Below, one piece after another: positions 1 to 12,600 of a stretch of DNA of 64,000 nucleotides. The stretch comes from Bedellia somnulentella (taxonomy: Eukaryota > Arthropoda > Insecta > Lepidoptera > Bedelliidae): the NCBI GenBank assembly GCA_963576735.1, contig OY755182.1, positions 6,758,001 through 6,822,000 on the forward strand, in the 5' to 3' direction. Under the pieces are notes generated by a model. It searched no databases, was not told the DNA's origin, and saw nothing but the letters and a program-made list of their open reading frames with translations. The position numbers and the translations under genes were made by a program. How positions within the stretch are numbered: position 1 is the stretch's first letter; each line of letters begins with the position of its first letter.

Positions 1-647
1 TTGCTAAAACTAGAAAAATTACTCTAAAACTTGTTTTTACTGTATTTTACTGTGTGTTTTTTTCTTTAAAATTGTTTTTAATTTTTTTTTGTGTCTTAGT
101 TTTAATTTTTAAATTGTAATGAGTATGGGGTATGTATGGCAAATTTTTTTTTGTTAATTTAAGCTCATAAGCTATGCTCTTAAGCGATCTCAAGTCAGGT
201 CAGACTTTCAATCGAGGGTGGATGTTAAATACTTTATCGGTTCTACGGTTTGCCATGCACATCTCTAGTTTAAAAATAGCTTAGCAATAAGGACATCTCT
301 ATTATCTGTCTAGATGGTCTGTGGTGAAAAATAAAATGAAGAATACGTGCCTCAATAATGTTTTATTTAAAATCTATCAGTCTAAAATATTGTAATTTTC
401 AAAATATTAATACATAAAAAGTTTCGCTGCCTAGACTGAAAAAAATAATTTCAGAATAATTTTCAAAATAAATATAAGTGTCACTGCCTAGATCAAACTG
501 AGAAAGTATAGTAAAGTTTATTTTGAAAATAACAATATTTTAGATAAGCGTTCCATAGGCAAAGTTGTTGAATTCGATGTCTTTTATCAATTTAAAATAT
601 AAAAAGGGTATGTTTTAAAAACGAGAATCATCTCTACCAAAAAAAAA
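1..647. repeat. intergenic; degenerate foldback half at about 370-625
   Basis: AT-rich with no gene. Between about 370 and 625 are diverged versions of both arms of the 648-1247 foldback family (for example TAAAATATTGTAATTTTC and its complement, then AAAAAGGGTATGTT). Confidence 0.55.
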
Positions 648-1247
648 CAATTGGCCTAGACCTCGCTTTTTTAACATACCCTTTTTATATTATAAATCGA
701 TAAAGGACATCAAACTTAACAACTTTGCCTATGGAATGCCTATCTAAAATATTGTAATTTTCAAAATATAATAATAATTAAAAATTGTCGTACCTAGTTC
801 AAACTGAGAATGTATACAATGAGATTCCTTGCTTCAGTGAAAATAAAAAATAAAAAAAAAACATTTGATCTATGGTGTAAACAAAAACATAACCTCTTTC
901 GGTATTTTCCAGTTCAATCGCTCGCTTACCGGTTTATTTTCATGATATTATTTTTCAACGACGATCAATACAACTGGAAAATACAGAAAGAAGTTATATT
1001 TTTGTTTACAGAGCGAAAAGCATATATCAAATGTTTTTTTTTTATTTTTTATTTTCACTGAAGCAAGGAATCTCATTGTATACATTCTCAGTTTGAACTA
1101 GGTACGACAATTTTTAATTATTATTATATTTTGAAAATTACAATATTTTAGATAGGCATTCCATGGGCAAAGTTGTTTAGTTTGATGTCCTTTATCGATT
1201 TATAATATAAAAAGGGTATGTTAAAAAAGCGAGGTCTAGGCCAATTG
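648..1247. mobile_element. foldback element, copy A (about 600 bp near-palindrome)
   Basis: Starts CAATTGGCCTAGACCTCGC and ends with its reverse complement. The two arms pair for most of their length around a central segment of about 150 bp (near 880-1020). The open frame at 810-1061 lies wholly inside the palindrome and is not treated as a gene. Two further copies lie at 43010-44206. Confidence 0.85.
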
Positions 1248-4200
1248 TGAAAGTGAACTAAGAGAATTTATGTACCAAAACAAAAATATTTACTCTGATT
1301 TATACAACCTCTTTGTGGTGACAAATGGGGACACAATAAAAATACCTTATCTCACAAGGCTAAACAATAAAGAAGTCAGAATTTTTCATACCTTAATTCA
1401 GTGCAAGAAATGTCTAGCAAGTGTTTTGAAAAAGATATTTCTTAATTTATACCAATTTCTATTTTAATGCCCCTTGATCGTCCACTTGACTACAAAGAAA
1501 AGTTACACACTTAATTTATATGTATGTTCCCAATATGAAAACATGAAATATATGTTTCAGATTTCTGGGAACCTTCTGGAAGTGTGCTCGGATTGGTGAA
1601 AGAAAGTCTCCATATGTTGCATTGTGCTGTGTAATAATGGCATTCTCTTTATTATTTCTAACTTAGATGTAAGATATCCATATTGTATGTTATCTGTAAA
1701 AACATAATAAAAGGCATTTATATTTTCAATTGTATTTATTTTTATATGAGATTCAATGTCTAGCACAGATAAAAATTTAATAGAAAACATTACACACTAA
1801 GGGATATATAATATCAATTTAATACAAAACAAATAAGTTTCTAGTAAAAATTCGCACATACACAACTCCCGTATCATCATTTGGTTTCACGAGCCAATTT
1901 CTCAATAGCTATATTAATTATATTATTAAAATAGATAGCTTATAAACTTTTTATAACCACCGTAGTAATTTCAATAAGCAAAATAAAAAGAAACACACAA
2001 TATACCCTACTATGAAAGCTGTACCTTGTTAGAAACAAAATAGTGTTCTGTATTAGATTGTTGTTTTAGATCATACATAACTCACCGCGTAATGTTTTTA
2101 CGGATGAGAAATTGAAATTGATACAACTACTTAATTTAAAAAAATTGGCATTAAAGTAACGGTAAATATAACCACCGTAGCCATCTCTGAAGGGGTAGCA
2201 GCAGATCAATAAAAGTTGCATTTATGATTATATATATAATATATATATACATATATTATATATATATATATATTTATATATTATATATATATTATATATA
2301 ATAATAATTATATATATAATACTGACTTTCAAACAAAAGGAAAAACATAGCATGAATATTTTTAATTATCTTATATCCGAGCATTGAAAAATTGGCTTTC
2401 AGACAGTAATTTGGAGCTTAAATCAGTCTAACATTTCTTCTATAAAAAGCTATATAAATCAGGCTATATCAATACATTGACAACACATGTACCTCTATAG
2501 TTCTACCCAACTATTAATCACTTATTCTTAATTCAATAAAATTACATTTCAATAACTGTATGCAATAATGAATTAAATTTAAATCTAAACAATTATGGGT
2601 ATACAATTATATTATTAGGCTCATTATAATAAACAACTAGGTTGCGAAATGTTTCGAATAATAAATGATTATTTAAAGTAGAGTAAATTGAATATGGCAC
2701 CAAATTATGATGCTAGATTATAGAATTAGAACAAAAATACTCAGCTAAATCATCATCTTATATTGAAATATAAGAGCATATATTCATCATCGAAATTTAA
2801 GCGAACATAATTATAATTTACAGAATTAATTATAAAGCCTGATAATGTCAAAAAGTGTATTTTTGTTAAATATGCATAATCATAACAAAACCACCAGTGC
2901 GATAAAAACTTTAAGGAAATATCTACGACGAAAAAGAAATCACAGAATGAAAAATGCAATGTGTCGTAAATGGAAATAATGATATCACAGAGGAGTTTGT
3001 GGTGTATATCTGTGTGCGTTGCAAACACACACAAAAATTACATCAGTAATTAACGGGTTTTAAGAGTTACACGTCGTTTTATTCCTAAACATTGCTATTT
3101 CCATATTTTACTGTAGACAATTTGTGCTGCCTTAAGATCAAAAGTGCTTATTGACTCTTAGTAAGTATTGATAGCCGTAAAATGCAGTGCTTTCTACTAT
3201 TATTAGTATAAAAATCGTACTGATGTATCGATAAAGAAAATATGATGCTGAAAATATTCCAAGAATATCAGTTTTATTAAAACATTGTACTTTTTTAATA
3301 ACTTCAATGCCATACTGAACAGTTAAGTAAAAATCTAGAAAGTATTACATCCTCTTGGACAATAAAATTAACAGTACCGTTTTTTATTATGGCTGTGGAA
3401 AGCTTAATATTATAAAAAATGTATATTAAAACCAGTCTCTTGTAGAGATCTATGTTCTCTTACGAAAGTTAATAATTTGTATGATTGTTCAATTTATTGC
3501 ACTTACGTAGCAAAGACATTGAAAAGAATATGTTTCAAATACAATAATAACTTACAACTAACATACACTTTGTCATTAGAATATTTAAATAAAGTAAATA
3601 AGATTAATTTAATAGATTGGAATACAATATTTAACATACTTAAGTTATAAACTAAACTTTACAAGACTTAAAAACTATAAAAAAAATCAAATCAATGCAG
3701 TCAAAATGTGTATAGAGTAAAACTGACTGAATTGGGTAAACATGGATATATAAATAAGAATAAACACGGGAAGATCACGATTACATGATTTGACACAATA
3801 TTTTTTGTAGACACATAATATTTTGTTGATGGTTATAGCTTAAATAATTCAATGGTTTCTGACTTACGGACTGCATATGGTTATTGGTTGAAAAGTATAC
3901 TCTGATCATAATTTGCAGTTTAAGCCACTTAATGAACTGTTAAGATTTTGGGTAAAAAAATTATGTCAGCTATTCATTAAGTTATTTATTAAGCTTGGTT
4001 CAAAAGAATACCAAGTATTTTTATAAAAAATACTGATATTTTGTTATGTTCTTCAAACGACACCGGCAAAAAAAACTAATAAAATTCAGTCAGTGTAAAA
4101 ATAATGCCCAGTCTTAAGAATACTCAAAATTTAAATAGATAAATACTTTTACCATTAACATAAGACAAATTTTTGTTATATAATTATGCATAAGTCTACA

Positions 4201-5400
4201 CAAATAACAAATATTGAAGGCTTGAATTTGGCACCGAAAGCTCTAAAATAAATTCGTAAGATTCGTACGTAATTTGAATTGAGTAAATCTTGTCAAGCTC
4301 GTATACAACATTAAGAAAATCGTATATGAACGCAAAGTTTTAAAAAATAAAAGAGGTGATTTTGATAATGTTCTAAACCAGCTATTCTTATCATTAAAGG
4401 GATGCACTTGGCTTGTATCTTGAGTGCTTAGGTCTGTCAGAACAAATCGTAATATATATCTGATTGGAACTTAGTCAGTCAAAGTTCTAAAAGAATATTC
4501 AAATATATAACACAACAATAACACTCCCATTTAAGTAAAACTTAGCTTTCGTATATGTGGTATTGAAAATAGTATATGTATAATGTAGTAAAATAAGCTA
4601 CTACTACAGCTTAGATGTGATGATTATAATAATGAAAAAACCAATCCCTAGAATAGAATGATTAAGCTATAAAGCAACACGCTGCCTTAGAGCGTGTTTT
4701 AATGTGATACCAATATTTACTAGCCATAATTCGGTATGCAAAGTTTTTTTTGGTATTTATTAAATATTTTTATTCCATAGTAAACACGAAAATAAAAGAC
4801 AAATTTGAATATTTTCCATTTAAAATGAGTAATTGTAAAGTTATGATTTTTTTAAGATTGTTCAACTTTTGTACTTAATGACTGATATTATACTAAACAA
4901 ACCTATGATTTTCGATATTTTATTAATAAACTGCAAAACCGTATGTCTTTGAAACAACATTGAAGGTCAAACACTGTTACAGTTTTTTGATAAAATAACA
5001 GTCATCTTAGCTTCAATTGATATAATTTCAAGAAAATATTGTTTATAACCATAATATCTCGAAATGGTTTTGTAATCAGCATCACTTTAGTAAAACTATG
5101 CATACCGAATTACTACCAACAGTCAATCAATGAACTCAAAAAATAAATCCCTGCTTTCCGCCAAATCATAACTTCAAAAATACTCAACCAAATCAGTCTG
5201 AGGTTTGTAATAAATACACAAAATAATTGAATATAGACTCCACACTCAAGACACAGACCAAATGCCTCAGCTAAAGCTAACAATGACTACGTATATAAGA
5301 CTACAGTAGATGTGTCAGTCGACCAACAACAGCACTCACTCGCTAAACCTTGTTCTCTACCGCCACTTCACTCGCTTGTATGCCTCTCTGAAATAAGAAT
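1248..5400. other. gene-free AT-rich DNA
   Basis: No ORF with recognisable coding character. It contains a TA-rich microsatellite near 2226-2325 and otherwise unremarkable AT-rich sequence. Confidence 0.6.
2226..2325. repeat. TA-rich microsatellite
   Basis: Nearly uninterrupted TATATA tract of about 100 bp. Confidence 0.9.
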
Positions 5401-5429
5401 TATTTGATTTGAATGTTTTTGTTCATGAA

Positions 5430-5830
5430 AACCTCGTGTGGGGATTATTACTAATAAACAAAGAATAAATAAAGGAAAGAAAAATTTCGACACAGGCGAG
5501 AATCGAACCCGCGACCTCGGGTGTACGCCCCCGTCGCTCTGCCATTGAGCTACCGTGTCAAAGGCTTCCAGCGCGAAATTCTTCTATCCCTTGTTTATTT
5601 TTTTACACTTTTAAGTAGTGTTTGCGTTCCCTATCTCCGAATTTTTTACAAATTCGCAAGGCCACTTGTTTACCTTTTCAGATAGAATGCAAATGTTGAG
5701 AACGCCTAACTATCACATAATTTGAATGTTTTTGTTCATGAAATCCCGTATACCCGAGGTCGCGGGTTCGTTTCCCGTCTGTGTCTAAATTTTTCTTTCC
5801 TTTATTTATTCTTTATTTATTAGTAAGAAT
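5430..5830. mobile_element. tRNA-derived SINE pair, inverted
   Basis: A minus-strand tRNA-like head (5489-5559, 71 nt) with 7-bp acceptor stem, D arm and T arm (GCGGGTTCGATTCTCGC), followed outward by an A/T-rich tail with TTTATTTATTCTTTATTTATTAGTAA. A second, partial head lies inverted at about 5745-5790. The same unit recurs at 14950-15010, 54640-55210 and 61675-61740, so it is a SINE and not a tRNA gene. Confidence 0.75.
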
Positions 5831-6515
5831 TGTTTGGTTTGATGCATTCTATATACAATTAAATTCTATTTAAAAAAGATTATTCAGCGAACTTTTCAGT
5901 TACTTTAATGGAAGAAAAAACTTGGTGATGGAATAAATGTTAGACTTCCACTAAATTTTTTACCATGATTCAATAATTATATTGGTAACCTAAAAGTTTA
6001 TGCATATTTCACTCCGAGCTCAAACTGCAACTTCATTTCATTAGTGAGTTTAAAAAGGGAGTATATTAGAGCAATAATTCACCGTTGATTGCACCTATAA
6101 TTAATGGCAACTTTGACGGATGTTTGCGGAATAAATCGTACTAGCAGTATTGTTACTAAACTTTAGGTTTTAGAAGTAGGCGGGGTTCATAAACTCTAAC
6201 ACGAGCATTTTTGGGTTTCTATAAAACATGTCTGCATGCAAGAAAAGGTTACAATTTAAATGCAAACTAAAAAAGACAAGCGAAAAATTGAACAGAAGAA
6301 TATACGCCATACAAGTAGTAGGAGTACAAAGATTTGAAGGCTTTAAAAAAAATTCTGTTTTGGCTCATAGATTTCAAACGATCATCACTGAATGAATGAA
6401 TGAAAGTAAAATTAAACTGAATGAAAATAAAATTCGATAATCTCACTGAATGAATGATTGTGCTGTAATGTACGAATATAAAATACGTAAAACTGACCTG
6501 CAACCTCATCGCGTC
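5831..6515. other. sequence downstream of vap stop, possible 3' UTR
   Basis: No gene. It lies directly 3' of the vap stop codon on the minus strand and probably holds its 3' UTR; no clear poly(A) site was assigned. Confidence 0.35.
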
Positions 6516-6667
6516 CTATCTGATCATCTCCAAATACTTGTGTTTGTGTTTGGTGAGCATCTCCGTGACGGTGACGAGCTTCTTGATGTTCGGCTGAGTC
6601 TTGGCCAGCGCTTGCAACTCCGATAGATGCGACACACAGATGTGGTGGAGCGTGGCCAGCTCTTTGG
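6516..6667 (-). CDS. vap: vap last coding exon
   Basis: Encodes [19 protein letters not shown] through to KYLEMIR and a TAG stop. It corresponds to the LAALHEICVAH C-terminal block of RASA1. An upstream ATG gives a longer open frame on this strand, but splicing at TTCCAG fits both the phase and the homology. Confidence 0.9.
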
Positions 6668-9600
6668 CTGGAATTTTATGGATTATGTTGAAGTTTGTAT
6701 TGTAAAGTGCCTCCGTGGTCAAACCACCTCAGCCTTACCACCCCAGAGGTCTCAGGTTTCAATCAGAACGTAGTATTTTTGGAACACCAGGAAATTAAAT
6801 TGAAGACAATATTGATTTATTTATTTAGGAAAATCTACAGATAAACAACTCATAATCCAAAAAGGTAACAAAACAATACCAGGAGTACATACATATACAT
6901 ACATTAAATTTTCTTTCCTAACTGAGATATTTCACAAGTTAAACTCAAGTAAGTAAACCCCCGGTACTAGAACCCAAGACCAAACATTGAGCCAAATGCT
7001 CTCACTGTTCGAATCGAGTAAGAACCAATTAAATTTAGCAACTTAATATTAAATCAGAAAGCATTGTAACTTACCTATATCAAAGTCGTTGGCATTGCTC
7101 TGTGGCATATTCCCGGGGTCGGGCACTGAGCTCAGCTGATCAAGAAACACCACCATTCGCTCTTTGTTCTTCAGTATGAATGGATTCACCACCTCCATGT
7201 ATGGTTCCTATAGATAGATATATATTAGAATTATATTGCAGATGTAAATTTATATGATTACCAAAAATATTACTCATGTACATATATATTTATTTAATCT
7301 AAGTATAACTAGTTTCGTAGGCTAAGTATTTTGTTGCTATTATTTTAGATTTATACTAAATGTATCGATTTATCTTCTCCAATCTTAAGACAAAGCCGGC
7401 TTTTGCATAGCAATGTTCCATAAGGAAGAGGGCGGGGCGCATCGTCATTGTAACAGTTATTTTTACTGGTTATAGAGACTCAATCCGAATGCAAATTTAT
7501 GTTCTTTATCAAAATAACTTCCACAGTCATAATCGACGTCTTCTGTTGGACATGAGCATTCCCCAAAGATATCAACAACGACCGATCGCGCCCTCATCTA
7601 ACAGCTTCCCGCAACCATAATAAAGTCGTTGGTCCACTTTGTGGGATGCCTATCCACGCTGCGTCGTAGCCGTCATTCCAGAACCTTCGAGCGCCAACGG
7701 CTGTCAATTTTGCGTGCAATGTGCCTTTCCCATTACCACTTAAGATAACCAACCAACATACATGTACTCACGCTATTTTGTGGTAGGCAGAAACTATTGA
7801 TTGCCACTTCACAAGATCCTAGCAAACCTCTCGCGGTTTACCTACATTCATCAATCTTCTTTTCATACATAACATCCCTTTGTGGGTACTCTGAACACCA
7901 GGTGACAAAGTTACGTGATGTTCGGAAGTATTGGTACCTCTGCCAACCCCTTCGGGGATATTCGGCGTGAACGTTTATGTTATGTATGTTATGTTATCCC
8001 TTTGTCAATATTTTTTACAAAGTCATCTTCCACACTGCACCGTTCACAAATCACACAATTTCTAACTTGATCACATAACCTAATATAATATTTTTTTCGA
8101 CCTCTTTTTTTCTCACTATGCTCTCATTCCTACAACAAATAACATAAATTCGTATACCTTAGCCCCAAACTCGACGAGATTAGCCAAGTTCTGCAGACAC
8201 TTGGCCACCATGAGCAGCGAGCGCTGGGCGGCGGCGGGCGGCGGCGCGGACACCAGTCCCCAGGACCGCGGCTCCACCAGCGCCGGGCAGATCAGGCGGA
8301 GGAAGATGAAACCTGCACGGAGGAAGATGAAGATAATAAGTTTTCTAAGTTACTCTTAACGAAATTAGCTATATGTCTGTGAAAGGCTCATCAAAATCGC
8401 TCCAGCCGTTTCAGAGACTAGGTGGTACAAACAAATAGACAGATAAAAACGTGTACATCTAATTGTGTACATCTATTTTGTTCAAATGGAGTATATATTA
8501 GGCAGGCGGCACGGACCCACTCCCCATAGTAGGGGAGGCGAATCGGGGATTTTTGAAGTGACTCGATCGTATCAGATTATTATATAGGGAGAATACTTGT
8601 ACCCTGTAATGTATGTCTACCGAGTATGAACCCTTCATATAGCGGAGTATGCTGAGGGGAATTCGTCAGATGAGTAAAAAAATAATAATCGTCCGAAAAA
8701 CTTGAGCGCGTCAGATTAAGTAAAGGTAGGTTAATTACATTTAAAAGAGTGTATGTCTAGAAAATCTGACGATTTGGACGTGGCGTTAAGAGATTAGATG
8801 GTGAAGAATCTTCAAGCGCTCGATGCGTGTGACGGCAATGTTCCTGCGATGGTGTTTTGGCGTAATATTTATGCAGGCGTTAAGTCTGATCATTGTTGTT
8901 AAATTTAATTTAAAATGGATAGAATGACGATATCCCTTGCATAAATCGTCAGTTTAATATATAACATAGGTCTGCAATGGTTTTCCGCTTTCAGTTTTGA
9001 TGACTGATTTGGATAGATTTTGGGGCGCTGATTACAGGAAAAATATTTAAAAAATTCCATCACGTCAGGTTTTTTAGTTATTTAGCATTGTCTAATTTTT
9101 CCAAAATTACCTAGGCCTTCCTAGTTTTTAAATAATATTTTATTTAAATCGATTCGAATTAAACAAAAAATGCACTGAATGCATTAGACACTAATTAATG
9201 AATTCTAATAAATATAAAATTAGTTAAATAAAACTTAATTAACTAAGTGACATACCTTTATTATAAAAAAAATAGGATTTTTAAGTCATTTGCTAAATAC
9301 CTCGTTTCTAGTAGACTTAATTTTTTTTTTATAAAATTCACTTAAATCGTTAGAAAAGAGTTAATGAAGGTAGATGATATATTTTTTGTATAAATAGCAA
9401 TATCATTTTTTCAACAAATTAGTACTTCTGTGCAATTCATAACGCTCACTTGAAAAATGTCATCGCGAAAGTGTTTAAACTCTCCGGACAATTTTTGCTA
9501 CATTTGTGGGCAGTTTATGCTGAGAAAACAGCAGCATAACATTACTGAATTTATAAGCAATGTTAACAATATGTATTTTGGCCTAACAATTGCCAATCAA

Positions 9601-12600
9601 GATAGACAGTGGGTCCCACATAAAGTTTGTACGACGTGCGTTCGTGAACTTCGAAAGTGGTCAAAAGGAAAGAACAATACCTTTGATCTCCTACCGCCTG
9701 TGGTATGGAGAGAACCTCAGAACCATGCTGAAGATTGTTATTTTTGCTGCTGCAAGACTACAGGCTACAATTCAAAAACGAAAAAAGACATTGTATATCC
9801 AACATTGCAATCAGTAACACCCGCTGTGCTTCGCGACCAGAGCGTTGCACCGCCATCACCGCCATACTTGGAATCATTGCAAGCTGAAGACAGTGACAGT
9901 GAATTCGAAGAGGTATCTCAACCTGATGCTGAATTTGAACCAAGTACAAGTGGAACACAATTATTTTCACAATCAGAACTGAACGATTTAACTAGAGATC
10001 TAAATCTGCCAAAAGATGCAGCTGAGCTCCTCGGTTCAAGACTATCTGAAAAGAATATGCTTGCTCCTGGCACTACATTTTCTTGGTATCGCAACAGAGA
10101 AAAAGACTTTGTACCACATTTTGCTGAAGCTAGTGATCTAGTGTATTGTGAAGACATTCCAGGCTTAGTGAAAATGTTTAACATCGAATATGACGCAAGC
10201 GAATGGAGGTTGTTCATAGACTCCTCAAAACGAAGTTTGAAAGCAGTCCTTTTGCATAATGGCAATAAGTACGCTTCATTGCCAGTCGCCCATTCTGTAC
10301 ATATGAAAGAATGCTACGACAACTTGAAAAATCTGTTAGATAGAATAAAGTACGAAGAACACAGTTGGATGGTCTGTGGAGATCTGAAAGTTATAAGTAT
10401 GCTGCTCGGTCAACAAGGTGGCTATACGGAGTACCCTTGTTTTCTCTGCGAGTGGGATAGTCGAAACAGAGAACAACATTGGACTAAGAAAGAGTGGCCA
10501 CCGAGGACTGAATTGGTCCCTGGAACAAAAAAATGTTGTGAGAGACAATTTAGTCCCCCGAAACAAAGTTTTGCTACCCCCTTTACACATAAAACTGGGG
10601 ATGATAAAACAATTTGTAAAGGCGCTAAACAAAGTAGGAGAAGGTTTTAAATATCTACACCAAATATTTCCGTCTCTCTCTGAAGCTAAACTGAAAGAAG
10701 GTATATTTGTTGGTCCGGACATAAGAAAATTGATGAAAGATACAGCTTTCGGTGAAAAATTGAGTGAAATTGAGTTAGAAGCCTGGAAATCTTTTAAGGA
10801 AGTAGTAAGACATTTCCTAGGAATCCACAAAAGCCCAAATTATGAAGAAATTGTGGAGAAAATGATTGAAAATTACGGAAAAATGGGATGTTCGATGAGC
10901 ATTAAACTTCATTTCCTTAATTCACATTTGAACTACTTTCCTGATAACTTGGGAGCTGTAAGTGAAGAGCAAGGCGAAAGATTTGAAGGAGATGGAACGT
11001 CGCTATCAGGGAAAGTGGAATAAAACAATGATGGCAGACTATTGTTGGCTGTTAAAGCGAGATGATGCAAGTCGCAATTTCAAGCGAAAATCTCACAATC
11101 GGAGCTTCAGTGAAAAAAAAGCAAGATACCACAAAAGTATTTGATATTTTTATTTATTTTTTTATTGTCCCCAAAATATATTTTTAATGTTTTAAAGTCA
11201 TGTAATTGTTTCTTAATTGTAATAAAAAATAAATACTCAAATAAAGTCGTGTTTTTTTTCAATTTTACAAAGTAGGGATTTTTCAAAAAACTGAGGGTGA
11301 TAGAAAAAAACCAAGTACATATTCGTAATCTACGCACCAAAATACCCCAAGATCAGCATTCAAATCCAAAAGGGGAAAATAAAAGTTAAAATTTGCAGGT
11401 CTGTGTAATTGTTATCAGAAACATAAATCGCGTTTATACTGTTAATGGCTGACACGCGCGAGTATTTCTATACAACATTTTTTTACATTTTTAAAAATGT
11501 TTATTCGCTCTGTCCCCCCACTAAAATGAAAACTTGTAATAGACTTTTTTTCATTTTGAAACATAACAGTAAATTATCAAATCCAATAGGTTTCTACGAC
11601 GCTCGAGCAACTGCAAATTTAGCATTTAGGCCTCCCCTACTACCACACCAGCGCCGGACAGATCTGACGGAAGAAGATGAAGCCTAAATATTTATTGTTA
11701 GCTAAGTGCTTGTGAGAGTCCCGTCAAAATCGGTGTGAACATTTCGGAAATTTGGCGGTACAAACAGAGAGGCAGAAAAGATTATGCCGTGTAGTGCCGG
11801 CTTAGAATGTCGCTACCCCTTTCTACCCACGGGTGTCGTAAGAGGCGACTAAGGGTATTGGGACTTTTAAGGGATTTTTGGGCGATGCGGTTGGAGACCC
11901 ATCACCAACAACCTTTATTTCACCATCTTTCCCCCACGCAACTTCCAAAGGTGGCTGAGGAATGTCTCATTCCCTAGCTCTGGCTACCCCTTCAAGGGAT
12001 TTATAGCCGTGAGTATATGTATGTATTATAATATACAGAGTATAAGAAAAACAGTTATTGGAATAGAACTTATAAAAACACCAATTTTACTTATTTTAAA
12101 AGATATCTAAATAACCCAATTGAAAGACCCCTTTGAGAATGGGTATAATTTAGACGGTCACCAAAAATATTTTTTAGGATCTAAGCCTAGGTACCAAATA
12201 AACTTAACAACTCCAAAAAAAAATTAATCGGCTTCATTAAAAGGGTCCTAAAGTATATCATATTATGATCCAAAGTAAATAAAAATGCATTAGAAAAATC
12301 GCATGCCCTGTACAAATATTCTTTTTGGTTCCTTAAATGGATAAATGGTCACCAAATAATGTCTTACTCAAAGATTAATATTACTACCAAAAACCTTACT
12401 CCAAATTAGTTTGACGTCATCCAAAATACATGATTTGAACCCAGTCTACTTTAATGTAAGACTAAAATTACAATTGCTTCCCTTTATTTCTGAACTAAAT
12501 CCAAAAAAGCTTTATTAATTCAATGATTTCTATTTTTTCTTATTCTAGATCTCAAAAACAAATTAATGTTATACCTTTAAGTGCCTACGACTGTAATAAA

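Noticed and set aside
810..1061. 83-codon plus-strand ORF
   Set aside because: It lies wholly inside a foldback palindrome and reads through its arm and centre; no domain.
2753..3034. 93-codon minus-strand ORF
   Set aside because: Compositionally random AT-rich translation with no domain or splice context.
5489..5559. tRNA gene on the minus strand
   Set aside because: The head is part of a multi-copy SINE with a shared tail, and stem mismatches differ between copies.
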